Below, one piece after another: positions 1-10,774 of a stretch of 64,000 nucleotides of DNA. This stretch comes from Tuctoria greenei (Eukaryota > Streptophyta > Magnoliopsida > Poales > Poaceae). The notes below the pieces were generated by a model. The model ran no database searches. It had not been told where the DNA came from and saw only the letters and a program-made list of their open reading frames with translations. How positions within the stretch are numbered: position 1 is the stretch's first letter; each line of letters starts with the position of its first letter. The stretch is taken from NCBI GenBank assembly GCA_036927565.1, contig JAYESD010000001.1:47242064-47306063 (forward strand), in the 5' to 3' direction. The translations under genes were made by a program, and so were the position numbers.

Positions 1-1844
1 CCACCTTTGGAGTTGTGATTTCGACCCCTTGAATGTGTTTAACATTTGGCCCATACTTGATATGGATCATGGAGCATTGCTCCAACTTTGGGCAAAAGTT
101 GAACTTTTCCTCCTTGCCATTGATATGGAAATGGCTTTCTCCAGCTCCCACATCTATGCGAGCTTTGACGGTGCTTAGGAACGGGCGCCCAAGAATGAGC
201 AGCGTATCCTTCTCAACCTCTATGTCAAGCACCACGAAATCCATGGGTATGAAGCAGTTCTGGATTTCCACCGCGACATCTTCGGCAATACCCGCCGGAT
301 AACGGACTGAAGAATCAGCCAGTTGGAGCTGCATTGGTGTTGGAGTAAGCTCTGTGAAGTTCAGCTAGTCGAAAACCACCTTGGGCATCACACTCACGCT
401 TGCACCAAGGTCACAAAGGGCCTTATCAAAGTGGTGTGCCCCAATTGAGCATGAGATTGTAGGACATCCAAGGTCCTTCGCCTGTTGCCTCCTTGTAAAA
501 AAATCATGTTTGCACTTTCCACCGGAGGTTCGAGCTGTCCTGGAATCCTTCCATTCTCCATTGGAGGGACAACAAATGCCAGTTGAGCCAACTGAGTCTC
601 CAACATCTTATTGGAACTCAATTGATTCTTGAAGGCTGAGGATAGTCCTTCAATCTTGGCATTTATGCTTTCTAGGGTCTTGTCATTAGCCAACAGCTTC
701 TTAGATAGAGCATCATTGATCTTCAGCTGGCTAATGGCAAGTTCTCTCATGTTGGGTTGATTTCCATTGTTGTTGTACCCTCCTTGAAAGAATGGGCGTG
801 GTTGGCTCCACCCTTGACCTCCTAGACAATAGCCATTGTTGTTTCCATTGTTTGCTAGGTATATGGCATCTTCATGGATTTCTGGGTAGTCAATGCCCAT
901 ATGGCCCGTGTTGCCACAAACTTCACATGTGATGTGAGAGTCTAAGGCATAGGCATTGCCGCATACTTCACCATTGCCTTGTCTATCAATTTTCTTCATA
1001 AGGAGGTGAAATTTGGCAACGATCATATCCACCTCCTTCAAGGAGTGCATGCCCCACTGGCAGATATCGAGACGCTCGTCATTCCAACCCATGTTTGACA
1101 CCATCTTCTCAATCAAATCTTTGGCTTTGGGCACCGTTAATGAGAAGAAGGCACCTCCAGCAGCATCATCAACATGGCCACGGGCGGAAGGGATTAGCCC
1201 GTTGTAGAAGTTTTGGATTATGAGTCAGTCATCCATCCCATGGTGAGGAAAGGCTAGGATGTACTCCTGCAGCCTTTCCCAAGCCTCGGGAATAGATTCA
1301 TTGGCATCTTGCTAGAAGCTGGAATTCTTCCACGTAGGGCATTGGTCTTGCCCAGCGGGAAAAATATGGTGAGGAATGCCATAGAACATTTCTCCCAAGT
1401 GTCTATAGCACTTCGGTTCACGTAGAGCCACTGTTTTGCTCTTCCAAGAAGAGAGAACGGGAACAACCTAAGACGTACAGTATCAGGAGATACGTCCTTT
1501 ACCAGAAAAGTGCTAGAGATCTCAAGGAACTGTTGCAGGTGAGCACTTGCATCCTCATTAGCCATCCCACAAAATGGGTTGGCTTGCACCATAGTGATTC
1601 GGCCAGTCTTGATTTCGAAGTTTACGTCTCCTGTGTTTACAGTGGGCCCAACAGGCACATTGTTAGCAGAGGGAGCCGAAAACTCACGAAGGGTTTTCTG
1701 GGCCATTGGTGTTTTGGTTGTTGGTGTGGTTGTGCTGGCTTGCTTTGCCGCTGAAAGCTTCTGAGGGGTTACGACACGAGGTCGATCTCTCTGAAGAGAT
1801 TCAGGATCTTCAACAAAGTTTTCTAACAAGCTAAAACCAGACAT
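1..1844 (-). pseudogene. gag: Element D gag-protease pseudogene
   Basis: Gag would form the particle and bind RNA; protease would cut the polyprotein. The N-terminal piece (1844-1254) holds the plant retrotransposon gag core: a GMANEDA segment followed by RLRLFPFSLLGRAKQWL and an FFPLGKTNALRGRI stretch. A frame change follows, then a second open piece (1134-394) with an HSLKEVD helix and a zinc knuckle CEVCGNTGH whose last cysteine is tyrosine (IDYPE). About 400-450 bp present in A between the PPME motif and the CDLGAS protease site is missing here. Protease sequence (CDLGASVSVMP, then LILGRPFLS) runs to the window edge with a stop in VVFD*LNF. The gag start at 1844 follows the leader and matches A. 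Confidence 0.85.
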
Positions 1845-1951
1845 ACACTACCCCGTTTTCACATAAAATGCGAAAACAAAGAGGGGTCATCCTACTAAAA
1901 CCTACTAGGGTCCTATCCTATTCACTCAATCATGTAATACTTCGGCTGCCT

Positions 1952-1969
1952 TCCCCGGCAACGGCGCCA
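1952..1969 (-). other. Element D primer-binding site (tRNA-Asp type)
   Basis: The plus strand reads TCCCCGGCAACGGCGCCA, the 3' end of plant tRNA-Asp including CCA, so the minus-strand RNA would pair with that primer. It lies 8 nt from the LTR edge at 1978, the same spacing as in element A. Confidence 0.9.
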
Positions 1970-1977
1970 AAAATACT

Positions 1978-3579
1978 TGTTGATATTTCCTACGCACTAC
2001 TAACAATTCATCTCTAGCAGGGGTGCTAGAAATGCTTGTTGGTAGGTTTTGATTCTCAGATGAACGTCCGCAAGCGCACGGAAATTATCGATGTAGCATT
2101 TCCCCTTTAAAGAGTATTCCCAAAGGGTGTCATTTATATTTTACCAAAGGAAGGCTAGATGGAAGTAAAACAATCATCAAGTGGAAAGGCTTAGGTTGGT
2201 CTAGGTAGGGTTCTAGCAAGGATGGGTTAAATGATAAGTTGAGTTAGTGTGACACACAAGAGCATTCTATCCTAAGGGGATAAATGAGGTAATAGAGGAA
2301 TTAGGATAAGAGTTAGGTAGAGACTCCTCCTATGCTTCTAATGTATATATACATAGCCTAAGTTAGTTAATAATGATCATGTTAATAATGAATTTTCATG
2401 CTAAGTGGATTAACACATCGGACACGGGTTTACCCCTAGCAACACTAGGCGACTCCCGCCAAGAGCCTGTGGCATAGTCGAACATGGAGGATTACAAAGG
2501 ATATGTAGGGTTGTCACCACCTACTGCCTACCTCTTCAATCCGTGGGTCTATGAGACATTCAACGCTACTCTCTATCCTAGCACCATGCTAGCATATTAA
2601 GTAATTACCTTAAGAGCCTAGGCACAAGCCATCCTAAGGCAATGAACTAAATCATCGTTGAACCAATGTTAATTCATAGCATAAGTGATTCATGTTAATA
2701 TAACCATATCATATCTAATTAGACTATAGTGGAGGTTTATAGTGTTTATGATGATGTAATGAACATGGTATAGCACAATCATAAATACTACTCTTACCAC
2801 ATACATGGAATCCACAATCAAACAAGAAAATCTTCATCCAAATATATGAACATATGAAGACTAAAGATAACATCTTTATTATGAATAATGTCACAAATAC
2901 AAATAGGAATATTGGATACATACCTTTCCCAATTGGGAAGAGACTCCTTCTACTCCTCTCCTACTTGGAATATGGACTAGATACTCTCCTCTCTACAGCC
3001 TATACTCCTCTAAACCTATGGAGAGTAGTGGATACAAGGAAGAATACTCAAGTGGTGTGTGTTGAAGTGAGGGGTGAGGGGTCCTATTTATAGCTTGGAG
3101 AAGGGTCGGTTCTCGCCACCAAAAGCGCCGGAATCAGTCACCCATGACCACTTCAAGCTGGGAGAAGCCACCACGTGGAGTTTGACCGAGAAAGGTGCCA
3201 GGACCTAGTCGGCCGACTAGGGGGTTCGGCCGACCTGGTCTTGGCCCCTTTTGCGGTGTGCTTCCTCCAGGTGACTGATAGGTGGGTCCTATTGACTGAT
3301 ATTGGTGCTACACCATTGGATGGCCTTAGATACTTCTGTTTGTGGGACATTTGATCCATGTGGTGCCACATGTCATTGCTTGATTGGCTGGAATGATATT
3401 TTATAGGATCCACCCCCTTGTTTCACTTCATTTCTGCATAGATTCCTTGCATGCACTACTTTCTCCAAGGACAAGTGGAAATAGGTTAAACAGAAAGGTG
3501 ATGTATGCAAGAAATTACAATTCCTTCACATATTTGAGTTATATTGACGGGTGAAATTAGTGTATAACAGCCGTCAACA
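1978..3579 (-). repeat. Element D 5' LTR (1602 bp)
   Basis: It begins TGTTGA and ends TCAACA, and aligns along its length with the A LTRs (18954-20554 and 26623-28231) and more distantly with B and H. The first ~58 bp contain a degenerate second copy of the PBS edge followed by another TGTTG start near 2037. A minus-strand TATA box lies at 3084-3093. A 16-bp perfect palindrome CTAGTCGGCCGACTAG lies at 3205-3220 upstream of it. Confidence 0.9.
3084..3093 (-). promoter_or_regulatory. TATA box of D LTR
   Basis: The minus strand reads CTATAAATAG. The same box occurs at the equivalent place in both A LTRs, in B's right LTR and in H, which supports it as the LTR core promoter. Transcription would start about 30 bp toward lower coordinates. 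Confidence 0.7.
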
Positions 3580-4190
3580 AGGGTCAGGTCTAGAGTGCGC
3601 AGTCAACTTAGCCTAGTCCTAAACCCTAAGCATGTGCACCCTACCTCCCTCATCATCCGGAAGCAAGCCGTTGCCTTCTTTGTAAAAGCCCGCCTCCTCC
3701 TATGAATGCTAATATAAAATAATCGCTATCTTACTCCATGTTTCCCTAACAATGTTCATTTAATTACACGTTAATTTTGTGATAAACCATGCTAGACTTG
3801 TTTATTGCATATTGCTTTCATATACATGGTTCTACACTCTGTATCTCACCCTTGGTGGAGTTGTGCAATCCTACTGCAGGCGGGTCTGCTTGAGGTACCT
3901 GCAATGTGTGAGGGGTTCCCTCGGCTACCCCCATCCTTGGAGTCTTATGACACTGGATGGCCTTCCAGGAAGGGTCTACACCAAGCCAGAGGACCACGGA
4001 GGGTGAGTTGCTTAGTCTGGTCCTGTACCCTAAGCACGAAGACGCTGCCTCTCAGCGCTACGGCCGAGTACTGAGGGCCGGAAATTTTGCACCCTAAGGA
4101 CGACATGAGCCGCACCGCGAAGCACTAACGCATTGAATTACCTAAGCCCCGTGTGTCAGCTCAGGACAGTGAGACATGACAAAGCTAAGG
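3580..4190. other. Unassigned intergenic segment between D and E1
   Basis: No ORF here has a recognisable domain. Two diverged blocks resemble each other: one near 3608-3655 (CTTAGCCTAGTCCTAAACCC) and one near 4011-4060 (CTTAGTCTGGTCCTGTACCC), each followed by TAAGCA and a CTACCTC- or CTGCCTC-like string. It sits where a left LTR of E1 would be expected, but I see no match to the E LTRs at 32697 or 60957. It may be a fragment of another element. Confidence 0.4.
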
Positions 4191-5097
4191 AAGAGGAACA
4201 GGTAAAACCGGCAAGCAAACTGGTCTCTCCTCTATCATGTGTGCAGGACAGCCAACTCCGACACTCCCAGGGGGCCGCCGTCGATGTCCCAACACATCAA
4301 AGACAGTAACAAGCATTGAGTCGTGAGTACACTCTCCCGCCCTGGTCTTGTTGCTAATAGGGTTCTCTTGTGGTAACCTGTATACCAGGGGCCTACCTTT
4401 GAAGTGATAAACATCGACGGTGGACGATGCTGGAGCATCCAGCTCTGGCACCTCCCAAGGGGCCAGCCGTCGATCTTCCAGCACGTCGAAGACAGTAACA
4501 AGCGCTGATTTGTGAGTACACTCTCCCACCCCCTCTTGTTGCTAATAAGGTTCTATTGTGGTAACCTGTATACTAGGGGCCTGCTGTCGATGTGCTACAC
4601 ATTGATGGTGGACGACGTCGGTGCATCTAGCTCCGACACCTCCCAAGGGATCTGCCGTCGACGACTCTACCATGATGGTGGGCGATGCCGGAGCAGCCAT
4701 CTCAAGCACCACCCAAGGGGCCTGCCGTCGACGATTCTACAACAATCGTGGGCAATGCCAGAGCAGCCAGCTCTGGCACCATCCAAGGGGCCTGCCGTCA
4801 ACAATTTTTGCGATGATGGTGGGCAATGCCGGAGCAGACTGCTTCGGCTCCACCCAAGGGGCCTGGAGCAGCCATCTCTGGCACCACCCAAGGGGCCTGT
4901 CATCAACGATTCTATGAAGATGGTGGGCAACACCGGATCAGCCAGCTCCGGCACAACCCAAGGGGCCTGCCATCGACGACTCTGTGGTGATGGTGGGTGA
5001 CGCCAGAGTAGCCAGCTCCGGCACCTCCCAAGGGGCCTGCCGTTGACAATTCTGCGATGATGGTGGGCAACGCCAGAGCAGCCAGCTCTGACACCAC
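4191..5097 (+). repeat. E1 leader remnant and 72-bp hairpin minisatellite, left part
   Basis: A block near 4225-4245 (CTCTATCATGTGTGCAGGAC) matches the E2 block just right of the LTR at 33775 (CTCTATCTTGTGTGCAGGAC). Irregular ~72-bp units follow, sharing AAGGGGCCTGCCGTCGACG, GATGGTGGGC and a GCCGGAGC...GCTCCGGC dyad. Units are diverged here and some are shortened, for example near 4861. Element B interrupts the array at 5097/28697, where the same unit resumes. Long ORFs across it are a by-product of a unit length divisible by three. Confidence 0.8.
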
Positions 5098-6617
5098 TGT
5101 TGCCGTTTCTTACGTCACAGATCATCTGTTGAAAGAGATGAGGTCTGCAAGCACACGAAAGCTATCATGTAGCGTTTCACCCAAGAGTATTCCCAAGGGT
5201 ATCATATTTATCCCAAAGGAAGGAAATAGAGTAAAGTAAACACTACTCTTATGATCAAGCTATGAGATACTAATCAATTATCAACACAGGGGTAAGTTGA
5301 TAATATATGGGTAGTGTGACACACACCTAAGCAATATATTCTAAAGGGTATATGGGTCCTAATGGAGGTTAGACTACGAGTTGGGGAGTTGCTCCTACAA
5401 TGCTTCTAATAGACATATTCATAGCCTAGGTTAGATACTAATGATCATGTGAATGGTGAATACTTATGTTAAGTTGTTCAATGCATCGGGCACGGGTTTA
5501 CACCTAGCAATACTAGGACGGCTCCCGCCAAGAGCCTGTGGCATAGCCGAACGTGGAGGATTACAAAGGACAGATAGGGCTGCGACCACCTACTACCTAT
5601 CTCTTCAATCCGTGGGTCTACGAGACATTCAATGCTACTTTACTATCCTAGCACCATGCTAACATATTAAGTAAATACCTTAGGAGCCCGAGCATGAGCC
5701 ATCCTAAGGCAATGAACTAAATCATCGTTGAACCAATGTTGATACATAGCACAAGTGATTCATATTAACATGATCATATAATAACTAATTAGACTATAAT
5801 GGGGGTTTGTAGTGTTTATGATGATAGATTAAGAGTGATATGGCATAATCATAAAGAATACTCCTACCACATACATGGAATCCACAATGAAAAAAGAAAC
5901 GCTTTATCCAAGTATATGAATAAAAGAAGACTAAATATAATATCTTTATTATGCATCAAGCCAAAAATATAAGAAAAGATACATGAGCCATACATTTCCC
6001 AACTTGGACTTGGGACTAGAGGCTCTCCTCGTTATAGCCTAACTCCACTAAGGACTAAGAGAACTAGTGTATACAATAGAATGATGCTCAAGTGGTGTGT
6101 GTTGAAGTGAGGGGTGAGGGGTCCTTTTTATATGTGGAGAAGGGTCGGTTCCCACCACCAAAAGCATGCGAATCAGTCACCAATGACTTCTTCAAGCCGG
6201 GAGCAGCCAACACGTGGAAGCTGACCGAGTTTGGCGCCAAGATCAGGTCAACCTACTAGGGGATCGGCCGACCTAGTCTTTGCACCGTTTCGCGTGTGCT
6301 TTCTCCAGGTCACAGCCAGGTGGGTCCCATCCCTTGATATGGGTGCTACACCATTGGATGGCCTCAGAGAGTTCTGTCTGTGGGCCATTTAATCCATGTG
6401 GTGCCATATGTCGATGCTTGTTTTGCTGGGATGATATTTTATAGGATCCACCCCCTTGTTTCACTTCAATTCTGTATAAAATACCTGCATGCACAAATTT
6501 CTCCAAGTACAAGTGGAAATAGGTTAAATAGAAAGGTGATGTGTGCAAGAAATAATATATCCTTCACATAATTGAGTTATATTGACGGGTGAAATTGGTA
6601 TATAACAGCCGTGAACA
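5098..6617 (-). repeat. Element B 3' LTR (1520 bp)
   Basis: It starts TGTTGCCG and ends GTGAACA, a one-base change from the family GTCAACA. It matches the split right LTR from its first bases (TTTCTTACGTCACAG versus TTTCTTATGTCACAG), which places the LTR edge at 17965 and not 17906 on the other side. The TATA position (near 6124-6135) is degraded to a TTTTTATATG plus-strand string. Confidence 0.85.
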
Positions 6618-6634
6618 AACTCCTCCAAGCTTAT
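6618..6634 (-). other. Element B polypurine tract
   Basis: The minus strand reads TAAGCTTGGAGGAGTT directly before the 3' LTR, which is where plus-strand synthesis is primed. A has TAAGATTGGGGGAGTT at the matching place. Confidence 0.75.
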
Positions 6635-8203
6635 CCTTTGCTCATCCCGAGCAAAGTCAAGACTTTAGGTTGATGACTAGGAGTTGCTAAAATGTTCTAC
6701 TTTTCAAAAGTACCATGTGCACAACAAAATAATCTACCTTGTATTGCAAAAATGGCACAGTACTTCACCCATCTTAAGTCATTATGGGGCTTATGCCATC
6801 TCCTATTCATGGGTGGTTGAAAGATAGAATAGAAAATGGAGCACACATACCCTAGAAATCAAGTTCCACTCAAATTCCGGAGAGTTCAATTTAGATTTTA
6901 AGTACCTCAATTTGATTCTCTCGGTCTCTCCTTTATGTGGAGTGGAAATATGTCATCACCAAGGCATTTTGCCTAAATTCATCCTACCACTAAATAAGGC
7001 TTGTATGTGGAGCTTGGTAGGGAATATAGTAGGCATATTTGCAACACATAATATTGCTAAGTCAAAAAAACAAGCCTTAGGAGAAATTAATTCAAAACTA
7101 TTTGATTCAAGACTTGTGCATGTGTGATGGAATGGAGGTGGATGTGGATATTTGAGATGACCCCTTTTTGAGTGGACTCTATTATTCTGCAGAGATGAAA
7201 CATGGCTACTTTTTTTTCTCATGCTTTTGATGTAAGCATGCTCTTTCTTTTTTTTTTCTTTTTTTTTTCTATTGTAGCCATGTATTCTACTCCATTTTTG
7301 TGCAAGAAATTTTGCAGAGAGTACTAAGCATTAATGGTATGGAGTTTCTCTTTTTATTGTTGAATGGTGGTATGATGGGAAATTGCTTACTTCTAGTGTA
7401 GAAGTATATAATGTGCAAGTGAAGTCTTGAATTCAAAAAGTAATGAATGAAATCTCACATAGGTCTATACTAGTTTGACAAAGCTCAATGTGAAGACAAA
7501 TAGCATATGCATAAGGTCTATCAATGTAATGTGTCATGTGGCTTTGCTAGGTATTTCCAATCAAATGAGAGTAACTTAAATCTTTTTAGAATTTCTCCGG
7601 AAATCTAAGTTTCAATTTCAAGCTAGGAATAGCAGTCCTATCAGTATATCATATCTCACAACAACTTAGAATTGGATTAAGCTTTTGCTACCCACAATTT
7701 CTAAATCAATGCAAAAGTAATTCTAGCCAATGAAAGCAATATTTTGGAGAGTAGTAAGTTGCAAACTAGGGACTTAGAAAAATTAAAACAGAACAACTAT
7801 TCATCATTTCATCTACGTGAATTCTAAATCATTCTTACCGCACATGTTTTATTTTATTAACCTATACTACATTATTTTTAAGCTCTTTTTTTATATGCAA
7901 GGTGGATGATGTGTGAACGGAAAATAAATTTGCAAGGGGTGTGATACAAGTTACCTCAAGTGGGGGTCCTCCCCCAAGCTTGTTCTCTTTCAAGGTCCGC
8001 GATAGGGGCTGAAACCCTAACGACAGATTTAGGCCATGAGGTTGGCCTAATCTTGTTGCAGCATGACTTTGGTATTGGAGAGTTGAGTGTCAAGGTTGGA
8101 TTGCCTTCCATGAGTTTCATGAGTGTGATCAAGGAGAGTGTTGTCGATGTCACTCATCCACACCTCAAGGTTCCCATAGGTTGGATGCACCCTGTGATTC
8201 CTT
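6618..8203 (-). other. Element B 3' non-coding region
   Basis: This aligns closely with A 20555-22100: the same ordered blocks, including CTTTGCTCATCCCGAGC, TATGGGGCTTATGCCATC and a pyrimidine microsatellite at about 7228-7275 (T-rich with C interruptions). Short ORFs do not match between copies and look accidental. The region from about 7950 corresponds to the C-terminal end of the extra ORF in A (shared SEEQAWG/EREQAWG-like string). Confidence 0.7.
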
Positions 8204-8609
8204 GGCTAGGGTAGTGATAACCCTTGCACAAAGGCATGACGTGCACTGAACATGTGTCGAGTGTGTTCCGTCGTTCTTTGGCTAAGGTGTACCATACCTT
8301 CTTGCCATAAAGGAATAACTTGTACCTCTCATGCGTTGAGTGTGATCCGTCATTCCTTGGCTAAGGTAATGATAGTCTTTAGCCATAAAGGAGTGACAAG
8401 TACCCAACATGTGTTGAGTATGATCCGTTATTCCTTGGCTAAGGTACAACATATCTATAACCACAAAGGGATGATGTGCACTCAACACAGGTTGAGTGTG
8501 ACCTTTTTTCCTTGGCTAAGGTATAAAATACCTTATAGCCATATAGGAGCAACTTGCACCCAATATACATTGGATGTGATCTTGTCATTCCTTGGTTAAG
8601 GTAAATCAT
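8204..8609 (-). repeat. 78-bp tandem repeat inside element B
   Basis: The string TTCCTTGGCTAAGG recurs with starts of its GGCTAAGG core near 8204, 8280, 8359, 8437, 8514 and 8594, a period of 76-80 bp. Each unit also has a CATAAAGG-like string and a TTGAGTGTGATC-like string. Element C interrupts the last unit at 8609; the rest resumes at 14900. Element A has a single copy at the matching place (near 22105), so this is a local expansion in B. Confidence 0.85.
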
Positions 8610-9488
8610 TGTCACACCCGATTTTATTAAAAAAACCAGCTGCAAAATACATGTATGCCATGATCAGTTTCACCATACATGTACGAAAAGTAGTGATAAA
8701 CAGTTCTATATCACATGCAAACAACGTTTATACCTTCAAAAGGGTTTTGAAGTAGCAGCGGAAGAGGAAAAACTCTAGGGCAACCACATGCAAAATCGAC
8801 TGGCAGCAATGCGACCTTCTATGCACCGTCTTCGATAGGACTTGTCTTCGTTGAATATTCTTTTCACTGAGCAGCATTTATGAATAACATAATGGCAAGC
8901 GCATGAGTACATAGAGTACTCAGCAAGTGTGGGAAATAAATGACATGAAGGCCAATCAAAAGGAAAGGTTGATAGTGGTTTAAGCACTAAGCATTAAACC
9001 TAACCTTAGCTTTCATTAGCAACCTACATCTAGGTGAATAATCCCAACCATAACATATAATAAATGAAGAACCATTACCAATGTCCATTCCCAACCATCA
9101 TTCCAACGATTGACTAATTATGAATTGGACACCAAACGCTCTTGTCCATAGCACGGCTGTCATGACAGTTTTCCAATCTCTGCAGAGAATGTATCCTTTA
9201 CCCACAAGCCGTGATTTCATCCCCTGTTGCCAGGTGGACTAAGTAAACCTCCTTGATGCCAGTGGCGGCCAACCACGTTTCACACTTCCGTAGGTGTGTG
9301 GCCAGGAGATCACAACGAGGTCTTTACCAAGGTCTTCCCGATGCATACTGGCCCTCTGAGGTTTCACCCCTGTACAAAAGTGTGAGCCGCTACCCGTGTC
9401 TCAACACCCCAAATGTCCCCTCTTGAGCCATGCGGATCCTAAGGCAGTACACCCTGAACCAATTCTCCGCACTATCTAATCACCAATA

Positions 9489-10583
9489 CTACATCGGTAG
9501 AGGCGTAATTAATCGACCAAGATGCCCCATACTCAGTCTTGTGGCGATACTATAAAGCTTAGTGTGCTTCCTCCATAAACCGGTCTTTAAACATGTAGAA
9601 CATACCTCATCGTCGTCACTGTTGTGTTCTACATCCCCCTGACTTGATCTTGATCTTGTTTTGCCCGTCATAAAGCATAAGTTGTCCAGATCGTCATCAT
9701 CTTCATCACTTGAACTGAGGTCTTGAAGTGTGGTGATGAAGCTATTTATCATCTTGCGTCCCATGGTACCCTTCTTTTTCTTGTTGGAGTTTCCATAGAT
9801 GGTCTTGACCTTGTTCTGCTTCTCATCACGGGTAGTAGGACCTGAAAGATTAGGGCATTCTATACGGAAGTGTCCCGTGTTACGACATTCAAAACAACGT
9901 TGTGGTCCGGAGCTTCCTCTCCTTCTAGTTCTCACATTTTGAAATGCTTTTGAAAATCTAGTAGAGATGAGTGCTAATTCTTCTTCTGGAAATTCCCCAA
10001 TCTGCTCCAAGGTTAGTGAGGACAACAAAACAAGAGTATTGCAAGATGATGATTGGCCGGAGCTAGGCATATCACGTTGTGAGACAAATGCAATAGACTT
10101 ATGTGGATTCTTACGTGATAATATGTCAATGTCATGAGTTTTTAGTTTAGAGTAAAGCACATCTAATGTAAGAGAACTCATGAAAGTTGATTCACAAATA
10201 GATGTAACTTTTATCTCCGAGGTTGACATGTCTAATGCACTAAGAAGTTTCCTAGCATTCTCAGCATCAGAAAAATTAATGTTAACACTATGCAAGTTAC
10301 TGGGGATTTTGTTAAAACGAGCAAAAATATCGTCGATAGACTCACCGGGTTGCATCTTGAAATGCATGTATTGCTTTTTGAACCTGTCTTGTCTCACCTC
10401 CTTGATCGTATTGGATCCTTTGTGATAGTCACAAAGCTCCCTCGACACATCGTATGCCGATCGGAGGTGTGCAACGCGGTCAAAGTCGCTCTGAGTGAGT
10501 CCTTGGATGATCAAGTTTCGGGCTTTATTGTTGTTGTTGATGTCCCATAGGTTCGTAGTCGTAACTTGATAGTTTGGTGGCAC
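9489..10583 (-). pseudogene. gag: Copia-type gag, 3'-truncated and running into C LTR sequence
   Basis: The 364-codon ORF has a copia-type gag (UBN2-like) region at residues 20-160 (IIQGLTQSDFDRV, then FKMQPGESIDDIFARF). A CCHC zinc knuckle lies at C230, C233, H238 and C243 (CFECRNTGHFRIEC), followed by a lysine-rich stretch and an acidic SSSDEDDDDLD run near 291-300. Roughly the last 35 codons are antisense LTR sequence of C, so the natural C-terminus is gone. It would package element RNA. The start at 10583 lies about 180 bp downstream of the PBS, a normal leader distance. The frame is otherwise open, so this part is younger than the surrounding B sequence. Confidence 0.75.
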
Positions 10584-10760
10584 TTAATAAGGTTTGTATA
10601 CCTTTTCCCATATGCCGAAGCCTTGCGCCTGGATAAAAGCTTTCATGCGTGCTTTCCAAACCTAAAAATCAATTCCAACAAATACACAAGGTTTTGCGGA
10701 GTACTTCTCCATGAAGGATAGTCAAAAACACGTGCAAATCACAAATATTAGAGCACCGTA

Positions 10761-10772
10761 GCTCTGATACCA
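10761..10772 (-). other. PBS of the copia fragment (initiator-Met tRNA type)
   Basis: The minus strand reads TGGTATCAGAGC, the common plant retrotransposon PBS complementary to initiator methionine tRNA. It lies 2 nt from the LTR edge TGTAAG at 10775. Confidence 0.9.
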
Positions 10773-10774
10773 AT

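Larger units (their letters stand above)
1..3579 (-). mobile_element. Element D: 5' half of an Athila/Tat-type Ty3/gypsy retrotransposon, cut by window start
   Basis: Read on the minus strand, the order is 5' LTR (3579 to 1978), an 8-nt spacer, a PBS identical to a plant tRNA-Asp 3' end, an untranslated leader, gag and the start of protease, after which the window ends. LTR ends are TGTTGA and TCAACA. The other half lies to the left, so no TSD can be tested; the right flank begins AGGGTCAGG. Gag, PBS and LTR match element A, so D and A are one family. The coding region is broken by stops and a deletion, so this copy is not functional. Whether a pol gene follows is outside the window. Confidence 0.9.

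Noticed and set aside
1952..1969. Partial tRNA gene (CCGGCAACGGCGCCA)
   Set aside because: Only 18 nt match the tRNA-Asp 3' end, on the PBS side of an LTR; no tRNA body is present.
4512..5125. Several overlapping ORFs of 60-160 codons on both strands
   Set aside because: They cross the 72-bp minisatellite, whose unit is 24 codons, so frames stay open by repetition; the products are repeats of one short string without domain character.
8252..8645. ORFs of 68-115 codons with repeated GMTDHTQHM-like strings
   Set aside because: They are translations of the 78-bp tandem repeat in B and appear on both strands.
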